Below, piece by piece: positions 23,152 through 31,309 of a DNA stretch of 44,135 bases (position 1 is its first letter; each line of letters begins with the position of its first letter). The stretch is from contig CAJODF010000040.1 of assembly GCA_905233555.1 (NCBI GenBank), positions 1 to 44,135 on the forward strand. Direction: 5' to 3'. The notes beneath the pieces were generated by a model that was not told the origin of the DNA, made no database searches, and saw only the letters and a list, made by a program, of their open reading frames with translations. The stretch is from an uncultured Prevotella sp. GTDB taxonomy: Bacteria; Bacteroidota; Bacteroidia; Bacteroidales; Bacteroidaceae. The translations under genes and the position numbers were made by a program.

Positions 23152-24906
23152 TTATTCTTTCTCTTTGAGCACATAGACCTTCACCCACTCCTTGTTGGCC
23201 ATGTAGAGGGTCTTGCTATTCTTCGGCAGCCAGAATGAACAACTCACCACGTCCTTGAAAGTACTCCTTGATATGGCTGGTGGCGTGGGGCAGTTGAGGA
23301 TGACGTCGCGCAGGCTCGGACACTTGGCGAAGGCCTCGCCGCCGATCTTCTTCAGGGCTACAGAAAGTTCTGCCTTGGCAAGCATGGTGCACTCCATGAA
23401 AGCGTCGCTGCCGATGCTGGTCACAGCGATAGGCAACTTGATGCTCAGCAGTGAGGCACACTTCTCAAAGGCGTCGTCACCGATAGTGGTGAGGGCAGCA
23501 GGCAGGTCGATGTTCTGCAGGGAGGTGCACTCCTGGAAAGCTTTGGTGCCGATCTTCTTCACAGTGGCGGGCAGGGTGATATGGCGCAGGGCGTTGCAGC
23601 GATAGAAGGTCTTACTGTCAATCTCCGGCACCATGCCGTTGATGACCACACTATCGAGTGTGGAACAGCCTTCAAAGGCACTGCTGCCAATGCTCTTTAC
23701 CATAGTTGGTATGATGGCCTCATGGAGACTGGTGCACTCCTCGAAGGCACCGTTGCCGATCTTCGTCAGGGCAGCGGGCAGTTCAATCTCCGGCAGAGTC
23801 TGACATTTCTCGAAGGCACTGTTGCCAATCTCCTTGACGGTTGCGGGCAGGGTGACAGCGGTGAGGCTGGTACAGCCATAGAAGGTGTTGGAGTCTATTT
23901 CGTCAAGACTACCCTGTATGTTGACAGTAGAAAGGACGATGCAGTTCTTGAAGACGCCACTGCCGAGTTTCGAAAGCTTGTCGAGGGTGACGCCGACGAG
24001 ACTCTTGCAATTCTCGAAGGCATTGCTGCCTATCTTGTTGACGTTGCCCATCTCGACGGAGGTGAGGGCGGCGCAGTCCTCGAAGGCAGAGTTACCGATC
24101 TCGTCGCAGTCTTCGGGCAAATCCAATGTCGGCAGGCTTTTGCAGTCGCGGAAGGCATCATTGCCGATGGACTTCACACTCTCCGGCAGGGTAATGGTGG
24201 TGAGACTCTCACAACCCTTGAAGGTGGCATTGCCGATCTTCTTGACCTTGCCGATGATATTGGCGGTGGTAAGGGCCTTACAACCATTGAAAACTTGATT
24301 GCCGAGGTCTTTCACATTATCAGGAATCTCAATGGCGCTGAGGGCCTTGCAGTTCTCGAATGCTTCGTCGCCGATGGTGGTGACGCCTTGAGGGATGGTG
24401 ATGGTGGCCAGTGCCTCACAACCCTGGAAGGCCTGATTGTCGATGGTCGTTACACTGCTTGGGATATCGATCTCCGGCAGCGACGAACAACCGTCGAAGC
24501 AACTCTTACTGATGGCGGTGATATACCTTGGCAGAGTGACTCTCAGCAGTTGCTTGGCTCCAGAGAAAAGTCCGTTGGGAAGCGTGGTCGTGCCTAAGGC
24601 TTGCTTGCCCTCCGTAAAGACGGCATCAGAGAGGTCAATACTGGTGACGACACACTCACCCTTCTTATCGTTGGCCTTCGAGCGGTTCACAATCTGCTGG
24701 AGCAACTTGACGTCGGCGCTGTTGAGCGGACCGCTGACCTTAAACTCAGAGATTTTGTACATCTCTTCTTTATCGATCTGCTTCGAAAGCAGTCCGACGG
24801 AATCCACCGTCACATTCTTTGAAATCTGTGCGGAGGCAGTTAAAGGTGTAAAGGTGAAAAGGTGAATAATTGAAACACCTATTACCATACCTTTTGCCTT
24901 CTTCAT
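23152..24906 (-). CDS. BspA-type leucine-rich-repeat (LRR_5) surface protein
   Basis: About 584 residues from ATG 24906 (ATG 24918 would add four). A signal peptide ends HLFTFTPLTASAQ, with its core encoded by an 8-bp tandem tract. After a ~90-residue lead come 18 repeats of about 23 residues with pattern IG-xxAFxxCxxLxxIxLPxxVxx; each has a Cys after the Phe (examples: EAFENCKALS, SAFEGCSTLD). The C-terminal end (DVVSCSFWLPKNSKTL onward) has no sorting domain I recognise. BspA-type proteins mediate adhesion to host or other bacteria. It lies between trmB and mrp, with a repeat tract on the trmB side. Confidence 0.88.
   Translation of the reverse strand: MKKAKGMVIGVSIIHLFTFTPLTASAQISKNVTVDSVGLLSKQIDKEEMYKISEFKVSGPLNSADVKLLQQIVNRSKANDKKGECVVTSIDLSDAVFTEGKQALGTTTLPNGLFSGAKQLLRVTLPRYITAISKSCFDGCSSLPEIDIPSSVTTIDNQAFQGCEALATITIPQGVTTIGDEAFENCKALSAIEIPDNVKDLGNQVFNGCKALTTANIIGKVKKIGNATFKGCESLTTITLPESVKSIGNDAFRDCKSLPTLDLPEDCDEIGNSAFEDCAALTSVEMGNVNKIGSNAFENCKSLVGVTLDKLSKLGSGVFKNCIVLSTVNIQGSLDEIDSNTFYGCTSLTAVTLPATVKEIGNSAFEKCQTLPEIELPAALTKIGNGAFEECTSLHEAIIPTMVKSIGSSAFEGCSTLDSVVINGMVPEIDSKTFYRCNALRHITLPATVKKIGTKAFQECTSLQNIDLPAALTTIGDDAFEKCASLLSIKLPIAVTSIGSDAFMECTMLAKAELSVALKKIGGEAFAKCPSLRDVILNCPTPPAISRSTFKDVVSCSFWLPKNSKTLYMANKEWVKVYVLKEKE
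24841..24864 (-). repeat. 8-bp tandem tract (TAAAGGTG x3 on plus strand) encoding BspA signal-peptide core
   Basis: Plus-strand units TAAAGGTG, TAAAGGTG and AAAAGGTG at 24841, 24849 and 24857. On the coding strand they read as CACCTTTA/CACCTTTT and encode HLFTFTPL. Confidence 0.8.
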
Positions 24907-24936
24907 TAAACTTACCATATTCTTACGATTTTATTA

Positions 24937-24970
24937 TTTCAACTTTTCAATTTTTCAACTTTCAACTTTA
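24937..24970 (-). repeat. 7- to 9-bp tandem tract (GTTGAAA-like) after trmB
   Basis: Plus-strand units TTTCAAC, TTTTCAA, TTTTTCAAC, TTTCAAC and TTTA cover 24937-24970. On the transcript strand the tract begins at the trmB stop TAA (24970-24968) and is purine-rich. Confidence 0.75.
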
Positions 24971-25738
24971 TTTCGCTTTGTCCAGGCTGCTGCGCTTCGA
25001 ACGGTGGTAGGAACGGTAGTCGTCGAGTTCAATCTCAACATCAGGCTCAGTCAACTCGCCGTGGCGAGGCAGTTGCCATTTCATATACTTGATATTCAGT
25101 CCACGTGCTATCCACATCGACTCATAATAGGTCTGGATCGAGAGTATCTGTTTGGTGGCCTCGTCAATCCGTTCGTCGTGGTAGAGGTCTTCTGTACGGA
25201 AGATGACGTGCAGGCCGTTCTTCTCCATCATATAGGTGGTGTAGGTAAAGAGGAAGTTGGAATCAGTCTTCAGATGGATGATGCCACCATCGACAAGGAA
25301 CTTGCGATAACGCTCCATGAAGTAGGTCGAGGTGAGACGTTTACGGGGATTCTTCATCTGCGGGTCGCTGAAGGTAAGCCAGATCTCCTGTACCTCGTCC
25401 TCGGCAAAGAAGCGTTCGATGATCTCGATATTGGTACGGAGGAAGGCAACATTCTCCAGCCCCTCGTTCAGAGCCTGGGTGGCCCCTGTCCACATACGGG
25501 CACCCTTGATATCGACGCCGATGAAATTGATGTCTGGGTATAACTTGGCGAGTTCCACCGTGTATTCACCCTTGCCGCAGCCCAGTTCGAGCACGATGGG
25601 ATGGTCATTATGAAAGTACGCCTCATGCCACTTCCCCTTCATCTCAAAGGGCACGTGTTCCACTACCGAATAGGGGTACTGGAACACGTTCTCGTAGGTC
25701 TCCATGTCGGCGAACTTCGCCAGTTTGCCTTTGCCCAT
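24968..25738 (-). CDS. trmB: tRNA (guanine(46)-N7)-methyltransferase
   Basis: A 256-aa SAM-dependent enzyme that forms m7G46 in tRNA. Signatures: [20 protein letters not shown] (SAM-binding motif I), [34 protein letters not shown] (the conserved DP-W-like catalytic region) and [11 protein letters not shown]. The N-terminus [19 protein letters not shown] is the standard bacteroidal start, which fixes the ATG at 25738. The start lies 76 bp inside the 3' end of the upstream DUF975 frame. The C-terminal part ([18 protein letters not shown]) is a basic tail. Confidence 0.95.
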   Translation of the reverse strand: MGKGKLAKFADMETYENVFQYPYSVVEHVPFEMKGKWHEAYFHNDHPIVLELGCGKGEYTVELAKLYPDINFIGVDIKGARMWTGATQALNEGLENVAFLRTNIEIIERFFAEDEVQEIWLTFSDPQMKNPRKRLTSTYFMERYRKFLVDGGIIHLKTDSNFLFTYTTYMMEKNGLHVIFRTEDLYHDERIDEATKQILSIQTYYESMWIARGLNIKYMKWQLPRHGELTEPDVEIELDDYRSYHRSKRSSLDKAK

Positions 25739-26355
25739 TCGTTAGCCTCTTCTGCCTTCAAATCCTCATAGAAGTGGGCAGCCGCCGACTCGTAGTAAGG
25801 AGCCAGCAGGAGGAAGCCGATACCGAGGGTGAGCAGGCTCAGGATGGCCCAGCCGATGAAACTGAGAGTCAGCCAGAAGAGTTCCACCTTGTGACCGTCC
25901 ATCAACTTGATGCTCCTTGCCATGGCGTCAATGGCGCTAATCTCCCTGTCGTCCTTCAGGATAAAGTCCGTCTGCGAGAGCATCAGGGCGATGATGATGC
26001 CAGGCACGATGAGCAGGAGGAAGCCGATGAAGACGGCAATAGTTATCAGTATCTCAGCGAGGAGGATACGCCCAAACTGCTTGTAACCGTCGAGCAGGTG
26101 ACCATAGTCGAGGTCCTCGTTACGGATCAGACGGAGGAAATAGACGGCCCAGGCCCATGCAAAGGGCATGGTAATAATGGCCCAGATACCTTGAACACCC
26201 ATTCCCGTCCATTGCGAACTCATGAAGGGGATGCCGAGGACATCGCCGATACCACCAGTAACGATGGCCATGATGAGCGTGGCGATAATGGCCTTGCCCC
26301 ACTTGCCCTCTAAACTGGCGAGGGCTCTGTTCTTGTAAACTTGATTATTACCCAT
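25663..26355 (-). CDS. DUF975 family membrane protein
   Basis: A 230-aa protein with about six membrane spans: [57 protein letters not shown] and [20 protein letters not shown]. The pattern of a short basic N-terminus, [11 protein letters not shown] and [23 protein letters not shown] text ([18 protein letters not shown]) is that of DUF975, function unknown. The last ~25 residues ([19 protein letters not shown]) are read in another frame over the start of trmB and look non-conserved, so the frame may have lost an earlier stop. It follows ilvE after 37 bp on the same strand. Confidence 0.8.
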   Translation of the reverse strand: MGNNQVYKNRALASLEGKWGKAIIATLIMAIVTGGIGDVLGIPFMSSQWTGMGVQGIWAIITMPFAWAWAVYFLRLIRNEDLDYGHLLDGYKQFGRILLAEILITIAVFIGFLLLIVPGIIIALMLSQTDFILKDDREISAIDAMARSIKLMDGHKVELFWLTLSFIGWAILSLLTLGIGFLLLAPYYESAAAHFYEDLKAEEANEWAKANWRSSPTWRPTRTCSSTPIR

Positions 26356-26392
26356 TATGATTCACTTTAAATTATTAACTATTCAATATTTT

Positions 26393-27409
26393 CTACTCGA
26401 TGACGACGGTTGTCCAGCCGTGCTTGTCTTCCAACTCACCGTACTGGATGCCACGCAGCGTATCGAAGAGTTTCTTCGACATCGGGCCTGGCTTCTCACC
26501 GAAGGAGTAGCGCTTGCCGGTATCGAGGTCGTCGATGTAAGAGATGGGGCTGATCACAGCGGCTGTTCCACAGGCACCTGCCTCCTCAAAGGTCTCCAGT
26601 TCTTCCTCAGGAATGGGACGACGCTCTACTTTCATGCCCAGATCCTCAGCCACCTGCATCAGCGACTTGTTGGTGATAGAGGGAAGGATAGAACTGGACT
26701 TCGGCGTGACGTAGGTGTTGTTCTTGATGCCGAAGAAGTTGGCGGCACCGCACTCGTCCATGTATTTCTTCTCCTTGGCGTCGAGATAGAACTCGCAGGC
26801 GTAACCCTTCTCGTGGGCCAGGTTGTTGGCGAAGAGCGATGCGGCGTAGTTGCCACCCACCTTATATTTACCCGTGCCAAGGGGAGCCGAACGGTCGTAG
26901 TCGCGGATAATCACGTAAGGATTGGCAGCGAAGCCTCCCTTGAAGTACGGGCCTACGGGGGTGACGAAAATCAGGAAGCAGTACTCCTTCGAAGGATGTA
27001 CACCCACCTGAGCGCTCGTACCGATGAGCAGCGGACGGATATAGAGCGTAGCACCGCTCTCGTAGGTGGGAATCCACTCCTGATTCAGGCGAACAACCTT
27101 CTTCACCATCTCCGTGAACAACTCTGTGCTCACCTCAGGCATCATGATGCCACGGCAAGTGCTCTGCAGACGGGCTGCATTCTCATCCACACGGAAGATG
27201 CGCACCTTGCCGTCTGGACAACGATAGGCCTTCAAGCCCTCGAATGCCTCCTGACCGTAGTGAAGGCAGGTAGCGGCCATGTGCAGGTTCAGATACTCGT
27301 CGGAGCAGACCTCAATCTCGCCCCATTTACCGTCGCGATAGTAGCAACGTACGTTGTAGTCGGTCTTCATGTAGCCGAACGACAGACTACCCCAGTCTAA
27401 ATTCTTCAT
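26393..27409 (-). CDS. ilvE: Branched-chain amino acid aminotransferase
   Basis: A 338-aa fold-type IV PLP enzyme that interconverts Val, Leu and Ile with their 2-oxo acids using glutamate. Lys183 in GTGKYKVGGNYAAS is the PLP lysine. Other marks: LHYGQEAFEGLKAYR, LYIRPLLIGTSAQVGV, and GTAAVISPISYI with a conserved binding Thr near the C-terminus. Length fits the BCAT II group. It is the first gene of the minus unit after a TACTTTTG box (27451-27444), followed by DUF975, trmB, BspA and mrp. Confidence 0.96.
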   Translation of the reverse strand: MKNLDWGSLSFGYMKTDYNVRCYYRDGKWGEIEVCSDEYLNLHMAATCLHYGQEAFEGLKAYRCPDGKVRIFRVDENAARLQSTCRGIMMPEVSTELFTEMVKKVVRLNQEWIPTYESGATLYIRPLLIGTSAQVGVHPSKEYCFLIFVTPVGPYFKGGFAANPYVIIRDYDRSAPLGTGKYKVGGNYAASLFANNLAHEKGYACEFYLDAKEKKYMDECGAANFFGIKNNTYVTPKSSSILPSITNKSLMQVAEDLGMKVERRPIPEEELETFEEAGACGTAAVISPISYIDDLDTGKRYSFGEKPGPMSKKLFDTLRGIQYGELEDKHGWTTVVIE

Positions 27410-27443
27410 ATTCTTCTTTGTGTTAAAGTTTCAATTCTGCTTG

Positions 27444-27451
27444 CAAAAGTA
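27444..27451 (-). promoter_or_regulatory. Promoter -7 box (TACTTTTG) for ilvE
   Basis: The minus-strand box lies 35 nt before the ATG at 27409. No strong -33 TTTG is found at the right distance. Confidence 0.5.
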
Positions 27452-27512
27452 ATCAAATTATTGATTATGAGCAACATTTTTAAGCGAAAAGTGTCTTTTT
27501 CCCTCACTTTTC

Positions 27513-27543
27513 TTGTCAGTTTGCAGGGAAATGACTACCTTTG
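27513..27543 (+). promoter_or_regulatory. Promoter of the outer-membrane barrel gene
   Basis: TTG at 27513-27515, 20-bp spacer and TACCTTTG at 27536-27543, giving a leader of about 28 nt before ATG 27578. Confidence 0.65.
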
Positions 27544-27577
27544 CACCAGATTTTTAACATTATTAATATAAGAAACA

Positions 27578-28300
27578 ATGAAAAAACTGCTTATTTTTGC
27601 AATGTTGGCTGTCGGAATGACGGCTTATGCACAGGACACGGATGTGAAATATGTCGATATGAAATATGTCGATACCTCCAATGACGGTGGTGTCAAACTT
27701 GGTCAGGGTGCCGACGAAGATGACCACTGGACGATGCACTTCGCTGTGGGTGTCGATATCCCTGTCAGCACCAATGGTTTGGATTTCGCCCCGTTCCGTT
27801 CATGGGATATCAACGTGACTCTTGTGCAGTATGACTGGACACCGAAGCACACAAAGACCACGCTTTCTGCAGGTCTGGGATTCAACTGGCGCAACTACAC
27901 GCTGAGCGGACACGACATGATGTTTAATAAATTAAACGACGTTGTTATAGTCGGTCATCGTGATGGTCAGATGTCAGAACTCTCTTCCCGCGTTCATACG
28001 GTGGGACTTTCCATGCCCCTGCTCGTCAAGCAGCGCTTCGGCAAGAACTTCGCCATCTCCCTCGGCGCACAGGTGAACTGGAACTATTATGCCCGCCTGA
28101 ACAACTACTATGAGATGGACGACCACGAGATCGACGACCTGACGAAGAAGATCGGCCACCGCCCCATCACAGTCGATATCCTCGGTATCGTGCACATTGC
28201 CAAGGGTTTTGGCGTTTACTGCAAGTACTCGCCGATGAGCGTGTTTAAGAAGGACAAGGGTCCTGACTTCAAGTCGCTCTCCGTGGGCTTCTACTTTTAA
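27578..28300 (+). CDS. Predicted outer-membrane beta-barrel protein, function unknown
   Basis: A 240-aa exported protein; signal peptide MKKLLIFAMLAVGMTAYAQ. The mature chain alternates polar and hydrophobic residues as in small barrels (TTLSAGLGFNWRNYTL, FAISLGAQVNWNYYARL, GFGVYCKYSPMSVF) and ends FKSLSVGFYF with a terminal Phe. The N-terminal mature end has a doubled VKYVD/MKYVD motif encoded by a perfect 15-bp tandem duplication (27645-27674). It is a single-gene unit with its own promoter. I cannot assign a substrate or partner. Confidence 0.72.
   Translation: MKKLLIFAMLAVGMTAYAQDTDVKYVDMKYVDTSNDGGVKLGQGADEDDHWTMHFAVGVDIPVSTNGLDFAPFRSWDINVTLVQYDWTPKHTKTTLSAGLGFNWRNYTLSGHDMMFNKLNDVVIVGHRDGQMSELSSRVHTVGLSMPLLVKQRFGKNFAISLGAQVNWNYYARLNNYYEMDDHEIDDLTKKIGHRPITVDILGIVHIAKGFGVYCKYSPMSVFKKDKGPDFKSLSVGFYF
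27645..27674 (+). repeat. Perfect 15-bp tandem duplication in the barrel gene
   Basis: The unit TGAAATATGTCGATA occurs at 27645-27659 and 27660-27674 with no mismatch, keeping frame and adding five residues (VKYVD, then MKYVD). Confidence 0.9.
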
Positions 28301-28306
28301 GGGGTT

Positions 28307-28338
28307 AGGCCTTGCGAACGCTTACGCTCGTTCGGCCT
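28307..28338. terminator. Candidate hairpin between barrel gene and xseB
   Basis: AGGCC (28307-28311) and GAACG (28316-28320) pair with CGTTC (28329-28333) and GGCCT (28334-28338). The right half lies in the last codons of xseB. There is no clear U-run, so termination is uncertain. Confidence 0.4.
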
Positions 28339-28516
28339 GAATCTTCTGGATTTCAGTTTCTGTTCTGGTCAGTCTGTCCTTGCAGAACTTGATTAATCGC
28401 TGTGCTTCCTTCAGTTGCACAGCGATTTCGTCTATGCTGTACTCGTCGTTTTCCATCTTCCGCACAATGTCCTGCAACTGTGCAAAAGCCTCTTCGTACT
28501 TCTGTTCCTGATTCAT
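28322..28516 (-). CDS. xseB: Exodeoxyribonuclease VII small subunit
   Basis: A 64-aa protein with the XseB pattern: YEEAFAQLQDIVRKMEND, then EYSIDEIAVQLKEAQRLIK. It forms two helices that coat the XseA large subunit. ExoVII degrades single-stranded DNA from both ends into oligonucleotides. The ATG overlaps the xseA stop by 4 bp. It is the last gene of the subtilase-xseA-xseB unit. Confidence 0.93.
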   Translation of the reverse strand: MNQEQKYEEAFAQLQDIVRKMENDEYSIDEIAVQLKEAQRLIKFCKDRLTRTETEIQKIQAERA

Positions 28517-29808
28517 TTTATGATCGATTTGATGGTTCCTTTTTCTAAACGGGTCTCTATCTCGTCGCCGGCGCGGAGGGTGGCGGCATCGCGCACGATC
28601 CTGCCGTCTTTCATTGTCATGCTGTAGCCGCGACGGAGCAGTAGGGTGGGGTCGAGGCTCTTGGCCTTTTCCTCGATGAGTTGCAGACGGTGCTTCTCCG
28701 TCATCAGCCGACGGTCGAGAAGGATGGGAATCCTTTCTTCAAAGGCATTGACCTTCGACTGATGGGTGATGACGCCCTGTTTGATGGCTGCAACCAGTCG
28801 GCTGCTGAGCGCGTCAAGGCGGGCCTCCTGCCTGGTTTTGACCGTTGTGAAAATCCTCGGGAGTGTCTCGGCGAGAGCCGACAGTTGGGCCTTGAGCACT
28901 GACAGTTTCTGATTGGTGTATCCCGCGATGCGCTCCTGAGCATCGTTGATGGCGTCGAGCACTTTCTTCAGGTGCGCGATGAGAAAGGCGGCAGCGGCTG
29001 TGGGTGTCTTTACCCGCGTGTGACTCACCATGTCGAGGATGCTCTCGTCGCGGTCATGACCGATACCCGTGATAATGGGCAGGGGGAAGTTAGCGACATT
29101 TTCGGCAAGGGCCAGTGTGTCGAAGCCGCTCATATCGCTCGTAGCACCGCCGCCCCTGATAATCACCACGCAGTCGAAGGGCAGATCGTAGATCCGCTCC
29201 AGAGCGGCGATGATGCTCTGTTCCACACCCTCGCCCTGCATGATGGCGGGGAAGAGGTGCGTCTCGAATTGGAAACCGTAGGGATTATCTGCCAACTGGT
29301 TACAGAAATCACCGTAGCCCGCTGCAGTCTCGCTCGAGATCACCGCGATGCGCTGACAGAACAACGGCAGGCGCAACTCTTTTTGCAAGTCAAAGACCCC
29401 TTCGGCCTTCAACTGGCGGATGATCTCCTGGCGTTTGCGGGCCATGTCGCCCAAGGTGTAGGTGGGGTCGATATCTGTGACTATCCACGAGAATCCAAAG
29501 GCCTCGTGAAACTGCGCATAGACCTTCAGCAGCACCTTCATACCCGCATGGAGCCGCTGACCGGTAATGCGTTCAAACCCCGGACGGATGAGCATCCACT
29601 TCGAGGCCCAGCACTTCGCCGAGGCCTTGGCTACCGGTGTGGCTGTCTGCTCGTCCTTCTGGATGAGTTCCATATAGCAGTGGCCGTGGCTCTCGCGACA
29701 CTCCGACAACTCGGCCTCTACCCAATACTCATGGGGCATCTCGCACTCAATGACCTCGCGTACGAGGCGGTTGAGTTCCAACAGGGTGATATGCTGCTCA
29801 CTTTTCAT
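28513..29808 (-). CDS. xseA: Exodeoxyribonuclease VII large subunit
   Basis: A 431-aa protein. The N-terminal OB-fold (LNRLVREVIECEMPHEYWVEAEL) is followed by the catalytic domain with LPLFCQRIAVISSETAAGYGDF, CVVIIRGGGATSDMSGFDT and PIITGIGHDRDESILDMVSH, then VKTPTAAAAFLI; the Asp-His and RGGG motifs are those of the family. The C-terminal part is helical and ends LEKGTIKSIIK. Its start overlaps the subtilase stop region by 11 bp. Confidence 0.95.
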   Translation of the reverse strand: MKSEQHITLLELNRLVREVIECEMPHEYWVEAELSECRESHGHCYMELIQKDEQTATPVAKASAKCWASKWMLIRPGFERITGQRLHAGMKVLLKVYAQFHEAFGFSWIVTDIDPTYTLGDMARKRQEIIRQLKAEGVFDLQKELRLPLFCQRIAVISSETAAGYGDFCNQLADNPYGFQFETHLFPAIMQGEGVEQSIIAALERIYDLPFDCVVIIRGGGATSDMSGFDTLALAENVANFPLPIITGIGHDRDESILDMVSHTRVKTPTAAAAFLIAHLKKVLDAINDAQERIAGYTNQKLSVLKAQLSALAETLPRIFTTVKTRQEARLDALSSRLVAAIKQGVITHQSKVNAFEERIPILLDRRLMTEKHRLQLIEEKAKSLDPTLLLRRGYSMTMKDGRIVRDAATLRAGDEIETRLEKGTIKSIIK

Positions 29809-31252
29809 TTGGCATTTTACCTATCATGTACGCCCGCCAGAAGTTCGGAATACCGTAGCCGTAGATATTTTCCGGCTCGTCGTGCTGGCTGGCGGTCTGG
29901 CGCACAAGGCTGATAATCTCCAAGGCCGTCTTCTCAGGCAGGGCCTGCCAGAGACAGGCCACGAGCCCAGCGACGATCGGCGTAGAGAACGACGTACCCA
30001 TATCCCTAACAATCGTACCACGACCCGATATCATCACAGCGGGCGAGCCGAGCGCCATCACGTCGGGCTTTACCCGCCCGTCCTGCGTGGGCCCTACACC
30101 GCTGAAGGGCGCGTTCTCCTTTTTCGTATTCACCGCACCTACGGTCAGTATGTCATGCGCGTCGCCCGGCACCTCTACCTTCTTCCATGGTCCCATGCCC
30201 GCATTGCCAGCGGAGTTGACGAGCACGATGCCCTTATGCGCCAGCATCGAGGCTGAACGGGATATCAGCGCCGTCCGTCCGTCGAGGTCACGCTGCCGGT
30301 AGTCGTTCTCCGTACCGTCGTAGTTGCTGTAGCCAAGGCTTGAGCTGATGATATCCACCCCCGCCGAGTCGGCAAATTCCGCCGCCATCGTCCAGTAGTC
30401 CTCCTCCACGGGCTGCTCCGTCTGCATATCCTCGCAGCGCAGCAGCCAATAGCGGGCCTCGGGGGCCGTGCCCACCATCACCTGCGGCTCGTTCGTCGCC
30501 ATCGTCGAGAGCACCTTCGTGCCGTGATCGGTCTCGCGATAAAAATCCTGGCTGGGGGGACAGACAAAGTCCTTCACACCGAGGATCATGGCCCGTTGCA
30601 GGGCGGGAATCTCGTTGCAGTTCTGGAAGCCGCCGTCGAGCACGGCGATGGTCATGCCCCGTCCCTTGCAGCCGATGTCGTGCAACCGTTGCCCCTGCAG
30701 CATCTCTATCTGCTCGCGGCCGTTGCCGTAGATTTCGCCGCGGATGCTGTCCCAGGGATTCCACCCTTCGTGCACTCTTATCCTCGGTCCGCGCCGCTCA
30801 ATCGAGTCGGGCGACTGCCATACCTGCCGTGACTCCTTGACAAAGTCAAGTTCGGCCAGATGGCGCAACAGTGTCGTGTCGTTCGAGCGTACCAGCACCG
30901 TATTGTGCCAGCGGCTCGTGCCTACGGTCTGCCACTCTGCGGCCTTCCTCCCTTCGCCCTTGGCTATTCCTGCGGCCGTCTTCTCCATCGTTCGCAGATA
31001 CTTTCCGCTCACGGGCAGGTCGGTCGAGTCGATCTGCAAGCCCTGTCGCTGCCGGCGCTCCACGGCCTTGCGCGAGAGCCACCGTGTGGGATGCTCTATT
31101 TGATAGGCCGAACCCGCCTTGTTGCGCAGGGTGTAGCGCCAGATGTACTGTTTCTGGCCAGGGTATCTCACCTTGCTTGCCGCCCGCGTCGCTCCGTTCC
31201 CGAGCACCGCCGCGAGGCATATCATAAGCCCTATGATAGTCTGTCTGTTCAT
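29798..31252 (-). CDS. S8 family (subtilisin-like) serine protease, exported
   Basis: A 484-aa protein from ATG 31252 with a signal peptide (MNRQTIIGLMICLAAVLGNG). The catalytic triad is visible: Asp in GMTIAVLDGGFQN, His in TDHGTKVLSTM, and Ser in GTSFSTPIVAGLVACLW; the oxyanion Asn is in LVNSAGNAG. The N-terminal ~150 residues may be a propeptide (ATRAASKVRYPGQKQYIWR onward). No C-terminal sorting domain is seen after the catalytic domain. The frame is open to ATG 31291, but a TACCTTTG box lies at 31268-31261, so 31252 is the likely start with almost no leader. Confidence 0.88.
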   Translation of the reverse strand: MNRQTIIGLMICLAAVLGNGATRAASKVRYPGQKQYIWRYTLRNKAGSAYQIEHPTRWLSRKAVERRQRQGLQIDSTDLPVSGKYLRTMEKTAAGIAKGEGRKAAEWQTVGTSRWHNTVLVRSNDTTLLRHLAELDFVKESRQVWQSPDSIERRGPRIRVHEGWNPWDSIRGEIYGNGREQIEMLQGQRLHDIGCKGRGMTIAVLDGGFQNCNEIPALQRAMILGVKDFVCPPSQDFYRETDHGTKVLSTMATNEPQVMVGTAPEARYWLLRCEDMQTEQPVEEDYWTMAAEFADSAGVDIISSSLGYSNYDGTENDYRQRDLDGRTALISRSASMLAHKGIVLVNSAGNAGMGPWKKVEVPGDAHDILTVGAVNTKKENAPFSGVGPTQDGRVKPDVMALGSPAVMISGRGTIVRDMGTSFSTPIVAGLVACLWQALPEKTALEIISLVRQTASQHDEPENIYGYGIPNFWRAYMIGKMPNEK

Positions 31253-31260
31253 TCCGCCTG

Positions 31261-31292
31261 CAAAGGTACAAATAAGTTTGCGAATTACCAAA
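31261..31292 (-). promoter_or_regulatory. Promoter of subtilase-xseA-xseB, almost leaderless
   Basis: Minus-strand TTTG (31292-31289), 20-bp spacer and TACCTTTG (31268-31261). The expected start of transcription near 31255 is only a few bases before ATG 31252. Confidence 0.65.
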
Positions 31293-31309
31293 TATTTCGC
31301 TGGAATGGA

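Noticed and set aside
23581..24597. Long plus-strand ORF (338 aa) antisense to the BspA-like gene
   Set aside because: The regular LRR codon pattern keeps the opposite strand open; the product has no recognisable domain, while the minus frame has a signal peptide and 18 clear repeats.
23213..24906. Regular ~69-bp periodicity that could suggest a CRISPR array
   Set aside because: The period is the LRR codon repeat; units are diverged coding sequence with no identical direct repeats and unique spacers.
26356..26392. Possible decayed 7-bp tract between ilvE and the DUF975 gene
   Set aside because: Units such as TTGAATA, GTTAATA and GTGAATC on the minus strand can be lined up, but the match is too weak in AT-rich DNA to call.
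28972..29913. Plus-strand ORF (313 aa) opposite xseA
   Set aside because: Antisense to a clear exonuclease VII gene; no domain seen in its translation.
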